Below the pieces are notes generated by a model. It saw nothing but the letters and a program-made list of their open reading frames with translations. It had not been told where the DNA came from and did no database searches. 64,000 nucleotides of DNA from assembly GCA_013396525.1 (NCBI GenBank), contig VWYX01000404.1, forward strand, positions 434,001-498,000, written 5' to 3'. The position numbers were made by a program, and so were the translations under genes. The DNA comes from Chaetorhynchus papuensis. Taxonomy: Eukaryota > Chordata > Aves > Passeriformes > Rhipiduridae. This document shows, piece after piece, positions 34,436 to 47,800 of the stretch (position 1 is its first letter; the number at the start of each line of letters is the position of its first letter).

Positions 34436-37400
34436 TCCATCCTGGGACATGTTCTTCGTCAGTGTGGTCATCGTTGTTGTCGCTCTGTGGTGGTGGCTGT
34501 CACTGCTATCAGTGTTTCCTGCAGCCTGAATTAACCTTTCACTGCAGTGGGGACAATCCCTGCCTCTAGGGTCTGGAGCAATTCCCTGGGTGAGTTTCTC
34601 ACCCCTCAGGCACTGGCAGCATTGGCAGTTTGTTCACCAGATTTGGGCTGGTGAGGGGAGGTGGGGCCCATGGTGCCTCATCCCAGCCTCGTGCTCAGGG
34701 CTGTGCCCTCCTGGTGCTCACCTGGGCTGGGTCTGGCCATGCTGCCACCAGCCCTCACCTGCAGTGGGCATCTCTCCTAACACTGTGCCCGGCCTGGCTG
34801 CAGTGAGGGGACCCTGCACGGTGCAGAGCCACAGAGCATGAGCATCCTGGCTGGCAGGGATGAGCCCAGACATCTGCCCCATGGAACTCATCCATGGGTG
34901 ATGGGTGCTGTCGTGTTGCTGGGTGACAGCTTCAAAGCCCCAAGGACACAGCAGACTGGGGCAACACCAGCATCAATATTTGGAGCAGGGACCCAGGGCC
35001 CAGGGTGGATTTTAGAGGCCCTTAGAAGATGCTCTTCCCCCTGTGCCTGCACCCGCTGCCACCCCGTGCCTCTCCCGGGTCCCGGTGGGCCGTCCTGGCT
35101 GCCGATGGAACAGCTCCATAGCCCCACACACCATAAGGCTGCCGTCTCCTCCTCCCGTGCCAGCTCCGTGCCAGCTAGAGCCCCGGCCCCGCTGCCCCTC
35201 GCTGGCGGGCCGCTTCCCACAGATCATCTGGCCCCATCCCCGCCCGTCGCTCCATCTGCCGGCGAGCAGCCATCCCGGTGAACAAAGGGCCTCCTTGTAG
35301 CTGTGAGCTCACGAGTTGGGGCGGTGGTGACGCTCTGGGGACTCTGTGTCTCCAGAGAGGCTGAGCACTGGGACCCCGAGGGCCGAGCTTCCCTCCCTCC
35401 ACCCTTTGGAACTGCGGGATGCTGGGAATCTCCTTGCCCCTGCCTTGTGGTCAAGCACCTTGAACCAAGCCTTCTTGACCTTCCTCCTCCTCCTCCCATG
35501 CTCTTCATTTGGGACTCACTCAATGTCTCTGGGTCTCAGTTCTCCAGCACTAAAGGTCCAATAAATTGTTTGGGTTTCACCTGCAATTGCTGATTCACAG
35601 AAAGGATATTTTTTAAGCTTTTGACAACAGAATTTCCTTTCAAAATATTGCATCTTAAGTTTTCCCTGTGGCACATATTTATTCAGCCCCCTCCTACGCA
35701 AGTGGAGCCACGGAGGTCATGGTGGAGACAGCATGGTTCCCGCTGCACATCCTGGTGCCAACACTCTTAAGGGTTTGCACAGAGGGAAGGTCTGAGGGCT
35801 GGAAACGAGAGTATCCACCTCCTTTCATCCACCCGGGACTGCCCAGTCCTCCTCACTCTCTCCACGCCACCCTGGACTGACCAGGCCGACAGAGGGACTG
35901 TGTGCCAAGCATCCTCCTGAGATGCCCATGGCACCACACTGGTGGCCCAGCTGTGGCTGTGATGGGTGGAGTGTGTGGACACAAGGATGCACAAAACCCA
36001 CATGGGTCAGAGGAGGGCAAGGACAATTTGGATGCTAGTGACAGCACCTGTGATCTCACCTGGCTCCCTGTTGTGCCCAGGGAGTTGCAGCAGGTACCCA
36101 AGAGCAATTTAAGTCCTTTCCACAATACTGCTGTTTAAAGCACCATGGTGTTCCCACCACCAGCAGCTGCTGCTGCGTCCCCTGGCCCCTGCAGACCCGG
36201 GAGCGGTGGCACCTTTGGCTGGGGCTCTCAGTCAAACCCAACTCTGTTCTGGCCCCACGGTTGCTGCACACACACAGCCCTCCCCAGGATGTCACTGTCC
36301 CCCTGCCAGCCCTCAGTGGGGACACCAAGGCTCTCACGCCAGTTCTGCTTCTGCCTTGAGGAGGTGCAGGGATATTTCTTCCTCAGGGAAAGGGCAACGG
36401 AAGGAGGAAACAAAATTCAATGCAAACTGGGAGGCAAACACAACATCAAAGGCAAAGAGCCAGAGCCTGGATGCAGAACAACCCAAATTCCTGTTCCCAC
36501 AGCAACCGGCACTCACCCCCTCCCCCCGGGGCCAGGCTGGCACCGACGTGCCCATGTTCACCGGGGGACGTGAGGGTGGCACCTCCAGTTCTGCCTTTTC
36601 CTTTTGAGCTGGATTAACTGCATGGCATGGCACGGCACCACACCAAACCCAGCCTTAGAGGGATATTGGGTTGTCTGCTCCCATCCCATGACAGGAGCAG
36701 GGGGGATGAGGTGGGCTTTCCAGCAGGTGCAGGCTATAGGTGCCACCACCTTTTGGGGGGTATTTTCTGAGTGGCCTCGTGGCAGATGACTCTCCCACCT
36801 GTCTGGGCCTTGTCTGTGCGCGGACCAGACATCCTGGAGAGCAATTTCAGCTTCTGTTGGCTGCTTCCAGTGAGCAGGAGCTGGACACTGGCTGCTCCAT
36901 GCTGCTCTATGGGACTCCAGGGCTGCTGATCTGCTGGCCCAGCTGGTTTTTGGCAAGTTGGAACTGCTGTTTGCCAGGGGATATGTTTCTAAAAGCCACA
37001 GAAATGCTGGTGGTTTTGCCCATGTCATGAAACAGGGTGGAAGGGGTCTGGAAAGCCAGCTGGGAGCACCCTGCCCCTGCAGGACAGGTCTGGGTACAGA
37101 AGTGCCAGTGCGGAGCTGTGTTGAGGCAGGACAGAGGTGCTTTGTCAGGGAATGCTCTGGTACCCTGGGTGCCATGAGGGGATTTGGAGTTAAGGTGTTA
37201 AAAATGCAGCTTGTCTCAGGACAAGCCCAGGTGGGCTTTTGGTCAGGAGGTCTGATGGACTCAGTGGAGCTGAGCTGGTGCTGGGATTGGGAATGGGAAA
37301 AGCAGGTCTGGCAGTGGATGCATTGCCCTTTGCCCTGGCAGCAAGCGCTGGCCAGCCATGGAGCAAAGCCTGTGGAGCACTTCCTCATTCAGTGTCTGCT

Positions 37401-37615
37401 GCGGTGTCTCACCGAAATCACAGGGCAGGAGTCATGGGGCTTGGGGGCCCCCCGGCTCCTCCTCCCTCCCTGAGTCGGGACTTTGGGCTGTTGGCAAATG
37501 GGGTTTCTCTTGCTCTTTTTGGGAAGAGCTTGAATTGATGCCCACCCTGAGCTCTTAACTCTTACCTGGGATATTCCTGGTGCTGGACTTCCTGATGAGG
37601 CAATCAGGGGCCTCT

Positions 37616-37705
37616 GATCCGATCCGATCCTATCCTATCCTATCCTATCCTATCCTATCCTATCCTATCCTATCCTATCCTATCCTATCCTATCCTATCC
37701 CATCC
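37616..37705. repeat. (TATCC)n microsatellite
   Basis: Three GATCC units are followed by fourteen perfect TATCC units (37631-37700) and one CATCC. Confidence 0.98.
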
Positions 37706-40700
37706 CCATCTACCCTGATCTAATCCCTTTCCCTTGTCATCTCTCTGTCCAGGACTTTCCTGTCTTATATAAACCTTCTGATCTTCCCCTTTCCCACGGC
37801 ATGCTTGTGTGTGAATGCAGGTGGGAAAACATCCATGTTCCTATAGTTTCTTCAGCTCCTGGGAATAGTGTGGAGAAAAGCTGGGTTTTTTCTGCCATCC
37901 TTTTCCTGGAATGCCCTCACAGGGGTCTCTCCAGGACCACACACTGTGTGGGGCTGGTCTTCATCCTTCCTTCCACAGGGCATCCATGCTGGCTCCTAGC
38001 ACTCAGCTGGCAGTGGGGATCAGCCAGGGCTTCCCAAGAGGAGGTTCTGCCCATGGTTTGAAAATAGCATTTATTTGCTCTGGGTTGCCATAGTTACCGG
38101 TGGAAGTTGTGTGGCTCCTGCTGCTTGGTTGGGAGATTCTCTCCATTGCGGCATCACCGGCTGGTTTCACCTTCACCCACAGAAAATGCAGGAATTTCTT
38201 GGGCCTTGGGTGGGCTCTGCATGGGATGCCCCTTTTCCCCCTGGCACCCTTCAGCAACCCTCAGGCTGCACCTGCAGTGCTGTCACAGATTTTCAGTCAC
38301 AGGGTTTGCATTTCTAGGAGGAGCCACTGTGGTTTTCCCAGCACAGAGCCTGTCCCTACACTGCATCTAGGAGCTCTTGGAAGCAGACACTGAGAGCCAG
38401 CACACCAACCTCCCACCATACCCCACACCTGGTTTTTGGGAAGCTGATCTGCAAATGGGGGCCTGGAACAGCTGACATGTCCTGGAGAGGCAGTTTTGGA
38501 GACATCATGCCCGGTGAGATGGGGATGCAGCATGGGAAGGATGCTTGGTGGCTGGGAGCCACGCGTGGGCTGTGCAGAGACACCCAGAGAAGCACAAACA
38601 CAGTGCTTGGGTTAGTCTGGCACTGGAGTCTTCCAGCCATGGGGTTTTCCTGCCAGAGACTTGTGGGAGCAGGTAGTATTTGTTATCTTCCATGGCAGAC
38701 ACCACCCCACAGACAGAGACTGGGCCAGCCTGGGGTGTCACTGGCACTCTCTTGCCTGTGGATGTTCTCCTGCTGCCCTGGGAGCTGCCCTGGGGACACA
38801 GGGAGAGGAGCATGTTGGGGACAGGATGTGGCAGGACAAATCCAGGCCCAGGGTGCCACAATCTTTTTGAGGATGGAGCTGCTGCCAGATGCTGAGGATA
38901 GGCAGCCAAAGGGCACCAAGGACGAGAAGGATGATTTTGGGTCATTACACTCAGATTTGGGGAGAAAACCCAGGTTGGTGAGGACAGAAACTTTCTGCTG
39001 CCTGGGTGGGAGCTGCTTCAGGACCATGTGCTGGGCTGCTCCCAATCTGTCCTTCGTCACTGAGCTGGGACAGTGCCACAGCTCTGCCCACACAACCTGC
39101 TTCTTCTCTGTGCTGCCAGCTCTCCCTTGGCCCATGAACCTGGCAGGTGAGGAGGGAGATAAACCCTTGGCTGGCTGGCAGAACAGCACCTTCCTGCAGA
39201 GCTGCTGAGCACGAGGTGCCGAAGAATCGCTGCCCCGAGATGCACCGGGGCAGGAGTCTCTTCTCCCCTCCCTGGCTCCCTCCCTGCCTCGCTCAGCTCG
39301 TATCAGAGTCCTCACTACCAATTAGCAAATTAAATCCAATCCCTCTGGCACTTCCCAGGTATTTCTACACAGCTGCTGTGCTTGTGGCTCCTCCAGCCTT
39401 GGCTCCTGCACCCTGACAGAGCATCACCTCTGGCACGCTGCCATGCCGTGCCTGCCGGCCTCTCCTCCAGGGTTCCCATGCCTATGGACCCCTCAAGAAC
39501 TAGAGATGAGACTGAGATGGTGCTGGTGCCAGTGGCAGCTCAGTGGCTGTCTGGGAGCCCCTGAAGCTCCTGTCCTCTGCAGCTCACGGATGCAGTGTTA
39601 CCCCCACCTCCCACTCCCCTCCTGCATACATTCTCTTGTGGGCTTGACTAATACACTTAGAGAAGGGTATTTTTGATTGGGTGAAGAAATTTGCCAAAAC
39701 AGGGTCAGATTGTCCCCAGCAATTGTTCTCTACATGGGTTGGTCGGGGCAAACAGTTTTTCTGCAGATGTACTTCTGGGTGTGGGTGCTGGCAGTGCCCC
39801 AGTCTCACCCTGCCTGGCCAGGGGGACCACGGGCGCTCTGCCCTGGCCCCTGCCACCCCCCGTTAGTTCACAGTGGGGCAGGACATCCCAAGGCCCCACT
39901 TCCCTGCCCCACTGTCGGGCAAAGCATGTGGCAGCCTTTCCTGGCCACGTCCGTGCTGCCCAGGATCACCCAGCCTAAAATGCTGTGGGTGAGTCAACTT
40001 AACCAGCACTGGTTATCGCTTTGTTTGAAGAAAGACAAACTGAAAGGCAGAACGAATGTGTTTCCTTTGTTATGGTTATGCCCCTCTCAGGCTGTTGTTT
40101 CCTTGCTCGGTTTGCCGGGGAAAGCCAAGCCCTGGCTGCCCCTGGAGCTGCTGCCGAGCAAAAAGGCACGAGACCTTTTTATTTTAAGCGTAATTTTTGT
40201 GTTTCCAGGGTTTGGCATCTCCCTTGCAGGCAGTTCCTCTCCTCCAACTCCCTCTGTGAAACGTCCCGCCAGTGGCGAGAGGACAGTTGGCTAATCATGG
40301 GGATGAGGTGACATCTGCTTATCTGAGCCCCGCCCGGGGCGGGCAGCCCGTGGTACCCGCTGGCGTCTGTGGGGACCAGCACCTGCTTTCCAAAAGCACG
40401 GGCACCTCCTCTGGAACGAGCACCTCGTTGGGAAGGAGAGAGACAAGAATGCAGGAAAGGCTGCGGCAGTGGAAGGGAGTTTCTGTTCCTCTTGGGTTGG
40501 AAGAAATGCTCACCCAAACCCAAAATTCATATCCTGAGACCGGCTATGCTGGTCAGAGCTCTCAGGGTCTGCCCTATCTCTGGCTTCACGTGCTGCCTTC
40601 TTCTCTAAGCCTCTGGAGACCAAAGTGATGGTGCCTGCAGCCAGGGACATACGCAGCCCCAGGAGATGGTATTTTAGAGCTGCCCTGGCAGGACAGAGAA

Positions 40701-41299
40701 GAAAAAAATCGCAGATTTCCCCACCAGCCCAGCCCCAAAGCTGGGATTTGTCCACCGAGGTGCCTGGGGCAGCTCTGCACACACTGCAAAGGGCCTGGGC
40801 ACTGAATGTCTCTGGCTGCTGTCACACCCTTCTGCTGTGTGCCAGGGGCTGACTGGGATTTCCTCTGCCCAGCTCATCATCGACCGAGGGTGTGACACCC
40901 AACACCTCCTTTGGAGGAAACTCCATCATGCCTAGTCAAAGACGGCCCTATTCAGACCTATCCTAGCAAAGAGAACAGACCACAGGGAAATTCAGAGACC
41001 CCCAAAGGCTCCAGTTCAAGTTTTCAGTAGAGTGGGGGGCAGCTCGTTACCTGCAGGTTCCTGTTGGCCATTTACATTTGTGTTGTAGGTGCATCCCAGG
41101 CCTCAGGCCATGCCCACCACTGCTGGCAGGGGATGTGCTGCCCTCGGGGCTGAAATACCCAAGAAAGATGATATTTGATAGGAAAAATTAGTGTGCCGTG
41201 GATCTGCTCACCTCAATGCCACCAAAGCAGCAGATCTACATCATGACCCCAGGGTTTCCAAAGCCCAGTCCTCTGTTTTCTAGGCTTTTTAGGCTGCCC

Positions 41300-41840
41300 A
41301 TCCATCATGGAATTATTTAGGTTGGAAAAGACAGCTGAGATCATTGAGTCCAAGCATTACCCTAGCTTGGCCAAGGCCACCACTAAACCATGTTCCCAAA
41401 TACCCTAAGCCCACTTGCTTCTTGAACACTTTCAGGAAGAGTGATTCCATCACTACCTGGGCAGCTGTGCCAGGGCCTGACCACCCTTTCCATGGAGAAA
41501 TCTTCCCAATATCCAACCTAAACCTCCCCTGGCACAACTTAAGCCTGTTTCCCCTTGTTCTGTCCCTGTTCCCTGGGAGCAGAGCCCGAACCCCCCCAGC
41601 TGCCCCCTCCTGTCAGGGAGTTGTGCAGAGCCACAAGGTCCCCCCTGAGCCCCCTTTCTCCAGGCTGAGCTCCTTTCCCAGCTCCCTCAGCCTCTCCTGG
41701 GGCTCCAGCCCCTTGCCAGCTCCATTCCCTTCTCTGGACATGCTCCAGCCCCTCAGTGTCTTTTCTGTCATGAGGGCACCAGAAATGACTCCAGGACTGG
41801 AGGTGCCTCAACTGTGCCCAGCACACGTCACTGCCCTGGG
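41300..41840 (-). mobile_element. CR1 LINE 3' fragment, minus orientation
   Basis: 'catggaattatttaggttgg', 'gacagctgagatcattgagt', 'ttggccaaggccaccactaa', 'aatatccaacctaaacctcc' and 'gttctgtccctgttccctgg' are complementary to the CR1 3' region. About 540 bp, intergenic. Confidence 0.9.
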
Positions 41841-44800
41841 CCTGTGGCCACACCATGGCTGGTACAGGCCAGGTGTCACCGGCCACTGTTGACCACAGGC
41901 AGCTGTCACAGGCTCTGTTGGCATTGTCTACTGCAGAGACAGCTTCAGTTTGGGCTCCTTGCTGGGGCAGAGCCACGGCTGCATTAACCACTGAGTTTTG
42001 GAGAAGACGCAGCTGAGATGGCAAAGTTCAGTGGCTGCAGATGAAAAGGGCAAGAGTGTTTGCAGATGACAAAACATCATACAGGGATGTTGGCTCAGAA
42101 AAGGGGAAGAGGGAGAGGAGACTCAGTGGAAAGATGTGGGGGACATATGAAAACAATCAGTTCCTCTTTCGACCATATCCCCTAAGTACAGTACAGAAAT
42201 TAAAGGGCAGTATATGTTGGACAGATTAAAAGAAGCTGATTTTATACATTTTATTTATTACTTCATAAAGTTTAGGCATTGTTCAGAAAGCCAAAGGTAA
42301 GGACAGACATGGCACAAAGCCCAGGGGACACTAAAGGTGACAATCAAGCACTGTATTTTCCAGCACTGCTTTGAGGGTTTAAAAAAACAAGAGGTTTTAC
42401 AGCGGGCATAAAACCAGCTTTGTGATTCCTTTTGGGAGAGGAGGAAACACCACCATCTTTAGTCCCTGATGGAAACTAGAGACAGCTGGGGTGAGTTCAG
42501 CCACATGATGTCCTCACAGCCTGGTCCTGCACTGGACTCCCCTCTCCCAAACACTCTCCTCTCCCTGGAGTGAGTGGCTGGATATTCTTGGCATGTGCTG
42601 GGAAAGGGAGGACACCTCCCTTCAACATGGGGGACTGGCATTAGATTGCAGCCCCATATCTAAGATCAGGACAGGGAGCCTCCACCCAGCCAAACATCTC
42701 AACCAAATCTCAGTTTGGTCCCTCCTCCATCTTTCCTCCAGATTACACAAGGCTCTGTCCTCACCCATCCCTCACACACAGCTGGCTCCAGGCTGGCTGA
42801 GCCCAGAGGCGATGGATGGCCTGTGCAGTCCCAGGCCTTTCCAAGGAACAGCCGTTTCTTCCGTCCAGAGATTTTTTCCCATCAGCTGACACAGTCAGGA
42901 TCACATGGGGAAGCTGAGCTCAGGAATAGCTTGTTATTTCAGAATGCCTGTACATGTGTATTAGTAATATCTGCTGAGGCACTGGCTCACCCCAGCTACT
43001 GCTTGCTCCCTGGGCACTTCTCATCCTCGTGGTCCAGCCCTCCCTCCCCATTTCCATGCTTGCAGGAAAGCTCCCGAGTGCTGGAGCAGCCCTTGGATGG
43101 AGATCCCTGCATCTCACTGGGAGCCGTGGGCACGGAGCTCTCAGCTGGGGCCGCTGGGGGGAAGGCGGCAGCTTGATGCACTGGATCTCACCAGGGAGCC
43201 CTGAGCATGGCAGAGCCCGCAGGAAGGGCAGCAAGGAACATTTAGGATTGGGATACAGGGATTTTTGACCCCCAGGGGCTTTCAGGACAGATCCATCCAT
43301 GGTCGTTTTGGTGACGGCGAGGGACCAGCAGCAGGGAGGATGGGCTCAGGATAAGGTCCTTTGGAGAACACCAGGGTTGTTTGGGGCCAGGGCTCCTCAG
43401 GGGACAGTGGCTGGCTCCAGACATCAAGTGGGACCTGTTGGTTAATCCCCATTTCTGCAGCCTTGGGAGAAGGGAGACCCTGATCCCATGCATAAGGAAG
43501 AACAGAGCTGCTCCCACAGCCTTGGTGTGACCAGGGGGACTGGCATTGCTGTGGCAGTGCCCAGGGCCACAAGGGCTCGTTGTTGGACATGGCTGCTCCT
43601 GCGTGGCCCAGAGCAGTGTGTTTCTGCAGAAAACTGCCCAGAAATGCAATCCTTCCCTGTTTTCCCTCTTCCCTGTGCTTGCAGTGCAGCTCTCCTGCCT
43701 GGAGGGGGATGTTCATCATGTGCCTTTCATCATCCCTGGCAAGTGGCTTTTCACACGGGTTCACATCCCTGGATTTCACATCACTGCCCTTCTGAAAACC
43801 TCCCAGGCTGGAGGCACACAGAGCCTGGGATGAGGACCTGGAACAGCCATCTCCCAGGCTCTTGTAACCTCTGTAAGTTCTCCTCTTCAGGAGGGTGCAG
43901 ATTAAATATTAAACCCTTAAAAACATTCCCTGCCTCAGAACACCAGTGTAAAGGCAGGGCAGGAGCTGACTGGGGTGTACCCTTGTTGTGTGTACAAGGA
44001 AACATGGATCCAGCCCCGGCAAGCAGGCTCCGGCCACCTGAGGGACGGACCACGGCAGAGGTCATGAGACGATTCAGGCCAAAAGCTTCTGCCTGGAGCG
44101 TGTTTGTGCTGGTTTATGGGACGAAAGCCTGCCCTTCCACTTCCTTTGGGCAGCCCTGGACCCCCTTCTCCGCAAACAGCTCTCAGGACAGCCCAGGAAC
44201 TGGAACTGGTTCTGATCCAGAGAATAGGCCGGAGCAAACATCTGCTCCCACCAGCCAAAGGAGTAGCACATTTCCCTCCTAAATATGAACTAGAAATGCT
44301 CCCCAAGAGACCAGCCCGAGCTGGAGGCATCTCCAACACTGTCAGAGGGCTGAGCACAAGGCAGGCAGCTGGTCTGGAGAGGTGCTCCCACACTTCCTTG
44401 GAAAGCCCTAACTCACCCCTGCCTCCACCCCAAGTCTCTGTCGAACACATTAATAAGATTTCCTCAGTGAGTCAGTTATTCCTCCTGTGGTTTCCAATTC
44501 TGCAATTTCAAAAATCTGTTCATGAATCTGTTATTGCTCATTAGGGAAGAAAGCCATCCCGAGGAGACCCACACAGGATGGGTTTCAGAGATTCTGGGAG
44601 CTATGGCCCTGCAGTCCTTAAGATGAGCTCAGCTGAACTGCTGAGTTCAGTTTCTGAGCTGGAGTCAACCCTGGGGCACAACACATGGCGGGCTGCAAGG
44701 ACAGCCATGACTCTGGGAAATACTTTGCCCCACAAGAGCACAGTACCCTGCAGGAGCTGTGGCTGGTGTTCTGGAGTGCCAGAAAAGCCTAACAAACTTG

Positions 44801-47800
44801 AGGGGTTATGACTGTTGGTTAGGCAGATCCTTACAGGAGCATCCACAAGTATTTCTGTGAGCTGTGGAACTGCTGAAATCCATTTTCCTCTGGCTTTGTC
44901 TCAACGGTGGGTAACTGGAGGCGATTCTGCTCCCCAGCAGGGTTCCGGCCCTGCCACAGCCCTTCCCTGTGGGAAGCAGTGCTGGAGTTCACTGCCTGGT
45001 TCTGTGAAACAGACAGCCAAACCTGGGGAAATTCAGATCTCTGAGACACCGCTGCCTCTTTCCCCAATAACTTGGTTTGAGTGCAGCCATGGGGAAGTCC
45101 TGCAGCATTTTGGCTGTGGAGGCAGCGAGGAAGCCCAGTTCCACTGTTCCACCGTGCCCAAGGGATACTCTGCTGTCCAGGTGAGGGGAGCGGGTGGCTG
45201 TGGAGTGCTGCACCACAGACACACAGCTGTTTGTGGCAAAGCTCCGGGGGTGCCAAGGACTGATGAAGATGTACCTCTCGTGCCAGCTGGCTGCCAGAAC
45301 CTGGACTGCACGGTACCACAGCTCAGCAGGACCCTCACAGCCACTGGCCTTGTGCTGCTGGAGCTGGCAGACCTATCCTCAGGCAGGTATGATTTGCCAT
45401 GCAAGAAGTCCATGGATAAAATACCAGCCTGGATGTACACCTCGACCCAGCCCAGCAGTGATAGCTTGTGGAGTTTCAGCCCTAAACCTCCCTTGAACAA
45501 AACTGAACAAGTTGTTGCTCTGCAGGATTCACGGTGAGCAGCCAACCTCACTTGAATTGTGGTCTTTCTTGGGCTTGAATTCAGAGCCTCATCAAGCTGA
45601 GTGTGCCAAGCATGGTGTACTCAGACCCCTGCAGCAGGTAAGGATGCAAAAGGGAAAAAAACGTTCTAGGAGAGGGATTGGCTCCCTGCAGCACAGCCAA
45701 GAGCTTCAGAGTGAGGGGGCAAGAATGAGTCTTCACATAAACCCAGAGAAGTTAAGGAAGAGGATTTCACAGCACGAGGAGGATGTTTAAGGAAGAGGAA
45801 TAGGCTGTGCCCCAGTCACTGCCAGCAGGAGAGTTCTGGCTGCAGCCAGCTGGGCTGCCGAGCTGCTACAGCCAATGCCGGTGCTGCTCCGGAATGCTCA
45901 CAGATCAAAAATGTGTACTCCCAGTCATTTATGGGACAGAGGATCCAGCTTCACGCAGAATGGGAGGATGAGGTACTGATCACTGGTTTGCTGGGCTTGC
46001 ACTTTTCCCCATGGGTTTCCAGAGCTGCCTCCTTCATCTCGTGGCTGAGGGATCAGGAGGATGAGCCCAGTCAGAAATCCCTCAGTCAATGGCACATAGA
46101 GGGCACAGCCATAACTCTGGAGGGCATTTAACCATGGAAAGGGAGGTGACTCAACATGCAGGTCATGGACTGAAGCTGTGTCAGCAATGGGAGGGTTCAG
46201 GGACAGGGCTGACAGTCCTGATGCCTCATCTACCCTTGCCCAGTAGCAGCCAGCAGCAGGTTTGCAAAGCAGGAACAGACATGCTCCACTTTTCCCCAGC
46301 TGAAGTCTGGACCCAGCTCCACCCAAGAGCTGTTTGTGTGGTTTGAAATCAGTCAGCAGCAGCCTATGGCACCAGAGCACAGCCAAGGAGTGAAGCCACG
46401 ACCCTCCCAGTGACTCAGGCACAGGCTCTGCAGCCCAAAGCAGTGCTTGGGAAGGGTGATAGCAGTGCAGGGCCAGAAACACCCAGTGAGGGGTTTGAAA
46501 AGGCAGGAAACCCTTGAAATTTGCTGCTAGAGGCAAAGTTGTGTCACAGCTAGTTATAAAACATCTCTCAAGGAGACAAACATTAGGCTCTTCTCACACT
46601 GCAGCAGCACAGCAAGACACAGCACAGCCTTCCTTTTCCAGTTCAGGCTCCTGCAGCTGCTACCAGCCCTAAGACATCATCCAGGACCTTCCCACCACCA
46701 CGCTTTCCAGGCAGGACACCAAGCTTCTGCTGCCTGATGCAATCAAGCACATTCCCCTCTCAGGTCTCAGTCACTGGGTTAACAGCAGCTGCGAGGTCCC
46801 AAAACAGCTGCCTGCACTGCTCAGCTCCTCACAATCCCTCACTTACACCTTCCTGCTACTAAGCACTTCATGATTAAGTTTACAGCCTTTAAGGGAGTTG
46901 TAAAATTGTGATTTAAGGCTCAGGTCACCTTTGGAAACCGTGCGAAGAAAGCCCTTTTGGATTGCAAGGAGGGATTTACTGGTGATGGACGCACAGGATT
47001 AGGCTGAGAGGAACCTCTAGTGGCCATGGGCTTTCTGTGCAGCAAACCCCCTGGCAGCACAGACCTGGCCGGAGAATCATCTGGGAATTGTTTCTGCCAG
47101 CTCACCAATCCCTTTCCCACACTGCATTGTCTTAAACCACAGCTCTGCTCTTGGAAATGTACAGCAGCACGGGAAGGCCAGATCTGTGTATGAGGTGGAT
47201 ATAGTGGGGTGGGAGGTTTTGGGGGGAAAAACCCAAATCCCTTCGGCCTGACAGAAGTTTGTTTAAATTTAGTGGAATTCCACATTTTTCATTTACATCC
47301 TTGTCACTGCATGGTCTGATTGCGACTTACAGGTGGTGGTGGCCAGAGGACATCCCTAAGCTCCATTTTAAACCTAGGCTGGGCTGGGGCAAACCATGCT
47401 CCCTGGCCCTGCAAAGGGAAGAAAGCTCGTGTCAGAATTTGCCAATCGAGAGACTTCACGGTCAGTTTGACATCTGATCTCAGGGGAGGTCTTGTGAGAT
47501 CTGAAATGATGAGGAACCGTGTAACCACCTCACTGCAGCGAGAGTTCTGTCAGAGAACACGTGCTCCAAGGTTCCTCTCGGTTTCAGGGTGCCTTTTGCT
47601 ATGAGCTCTACAGGAAGGAAAAGACCAGAACAAAGGACAAAGCCAGCAGCCTCCACAGTCAAATACCTTTATATAATCCAAGATTCCGCACAGTGACAAA
47701 AATACCATTGACATAGGGCAGTGATTCCAAGATAGGGTAGAAAACCAACTCAGCAGTACATCACCACTCATCTGAAGAAAACATCACCCCAAATAGTACA

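Larger units (their letters stand above)
33321..41299. other. Intergenic, GC-rich, no gene confidently seen
   Basis: Many chance open frames occur on both strands because stop codons are rare in GC-rich DNA; none resembles a known protein or shows a convincing exon chain. It holds two simple-repeat tracts, listed separately. Confidence 0.5.

Noticed and set aside
36558..37388. 276-codon minus-strand open frame
   Set aside because: No domain, no similarity to any known protein family, and composition typical of GC-rich non-coding DNA; frames are open on the opposite strand too.
43488..44282. 264-codon plus-strand open frame
   Set aside because: No recognisable domain or splice context; many competing frames on both strands.
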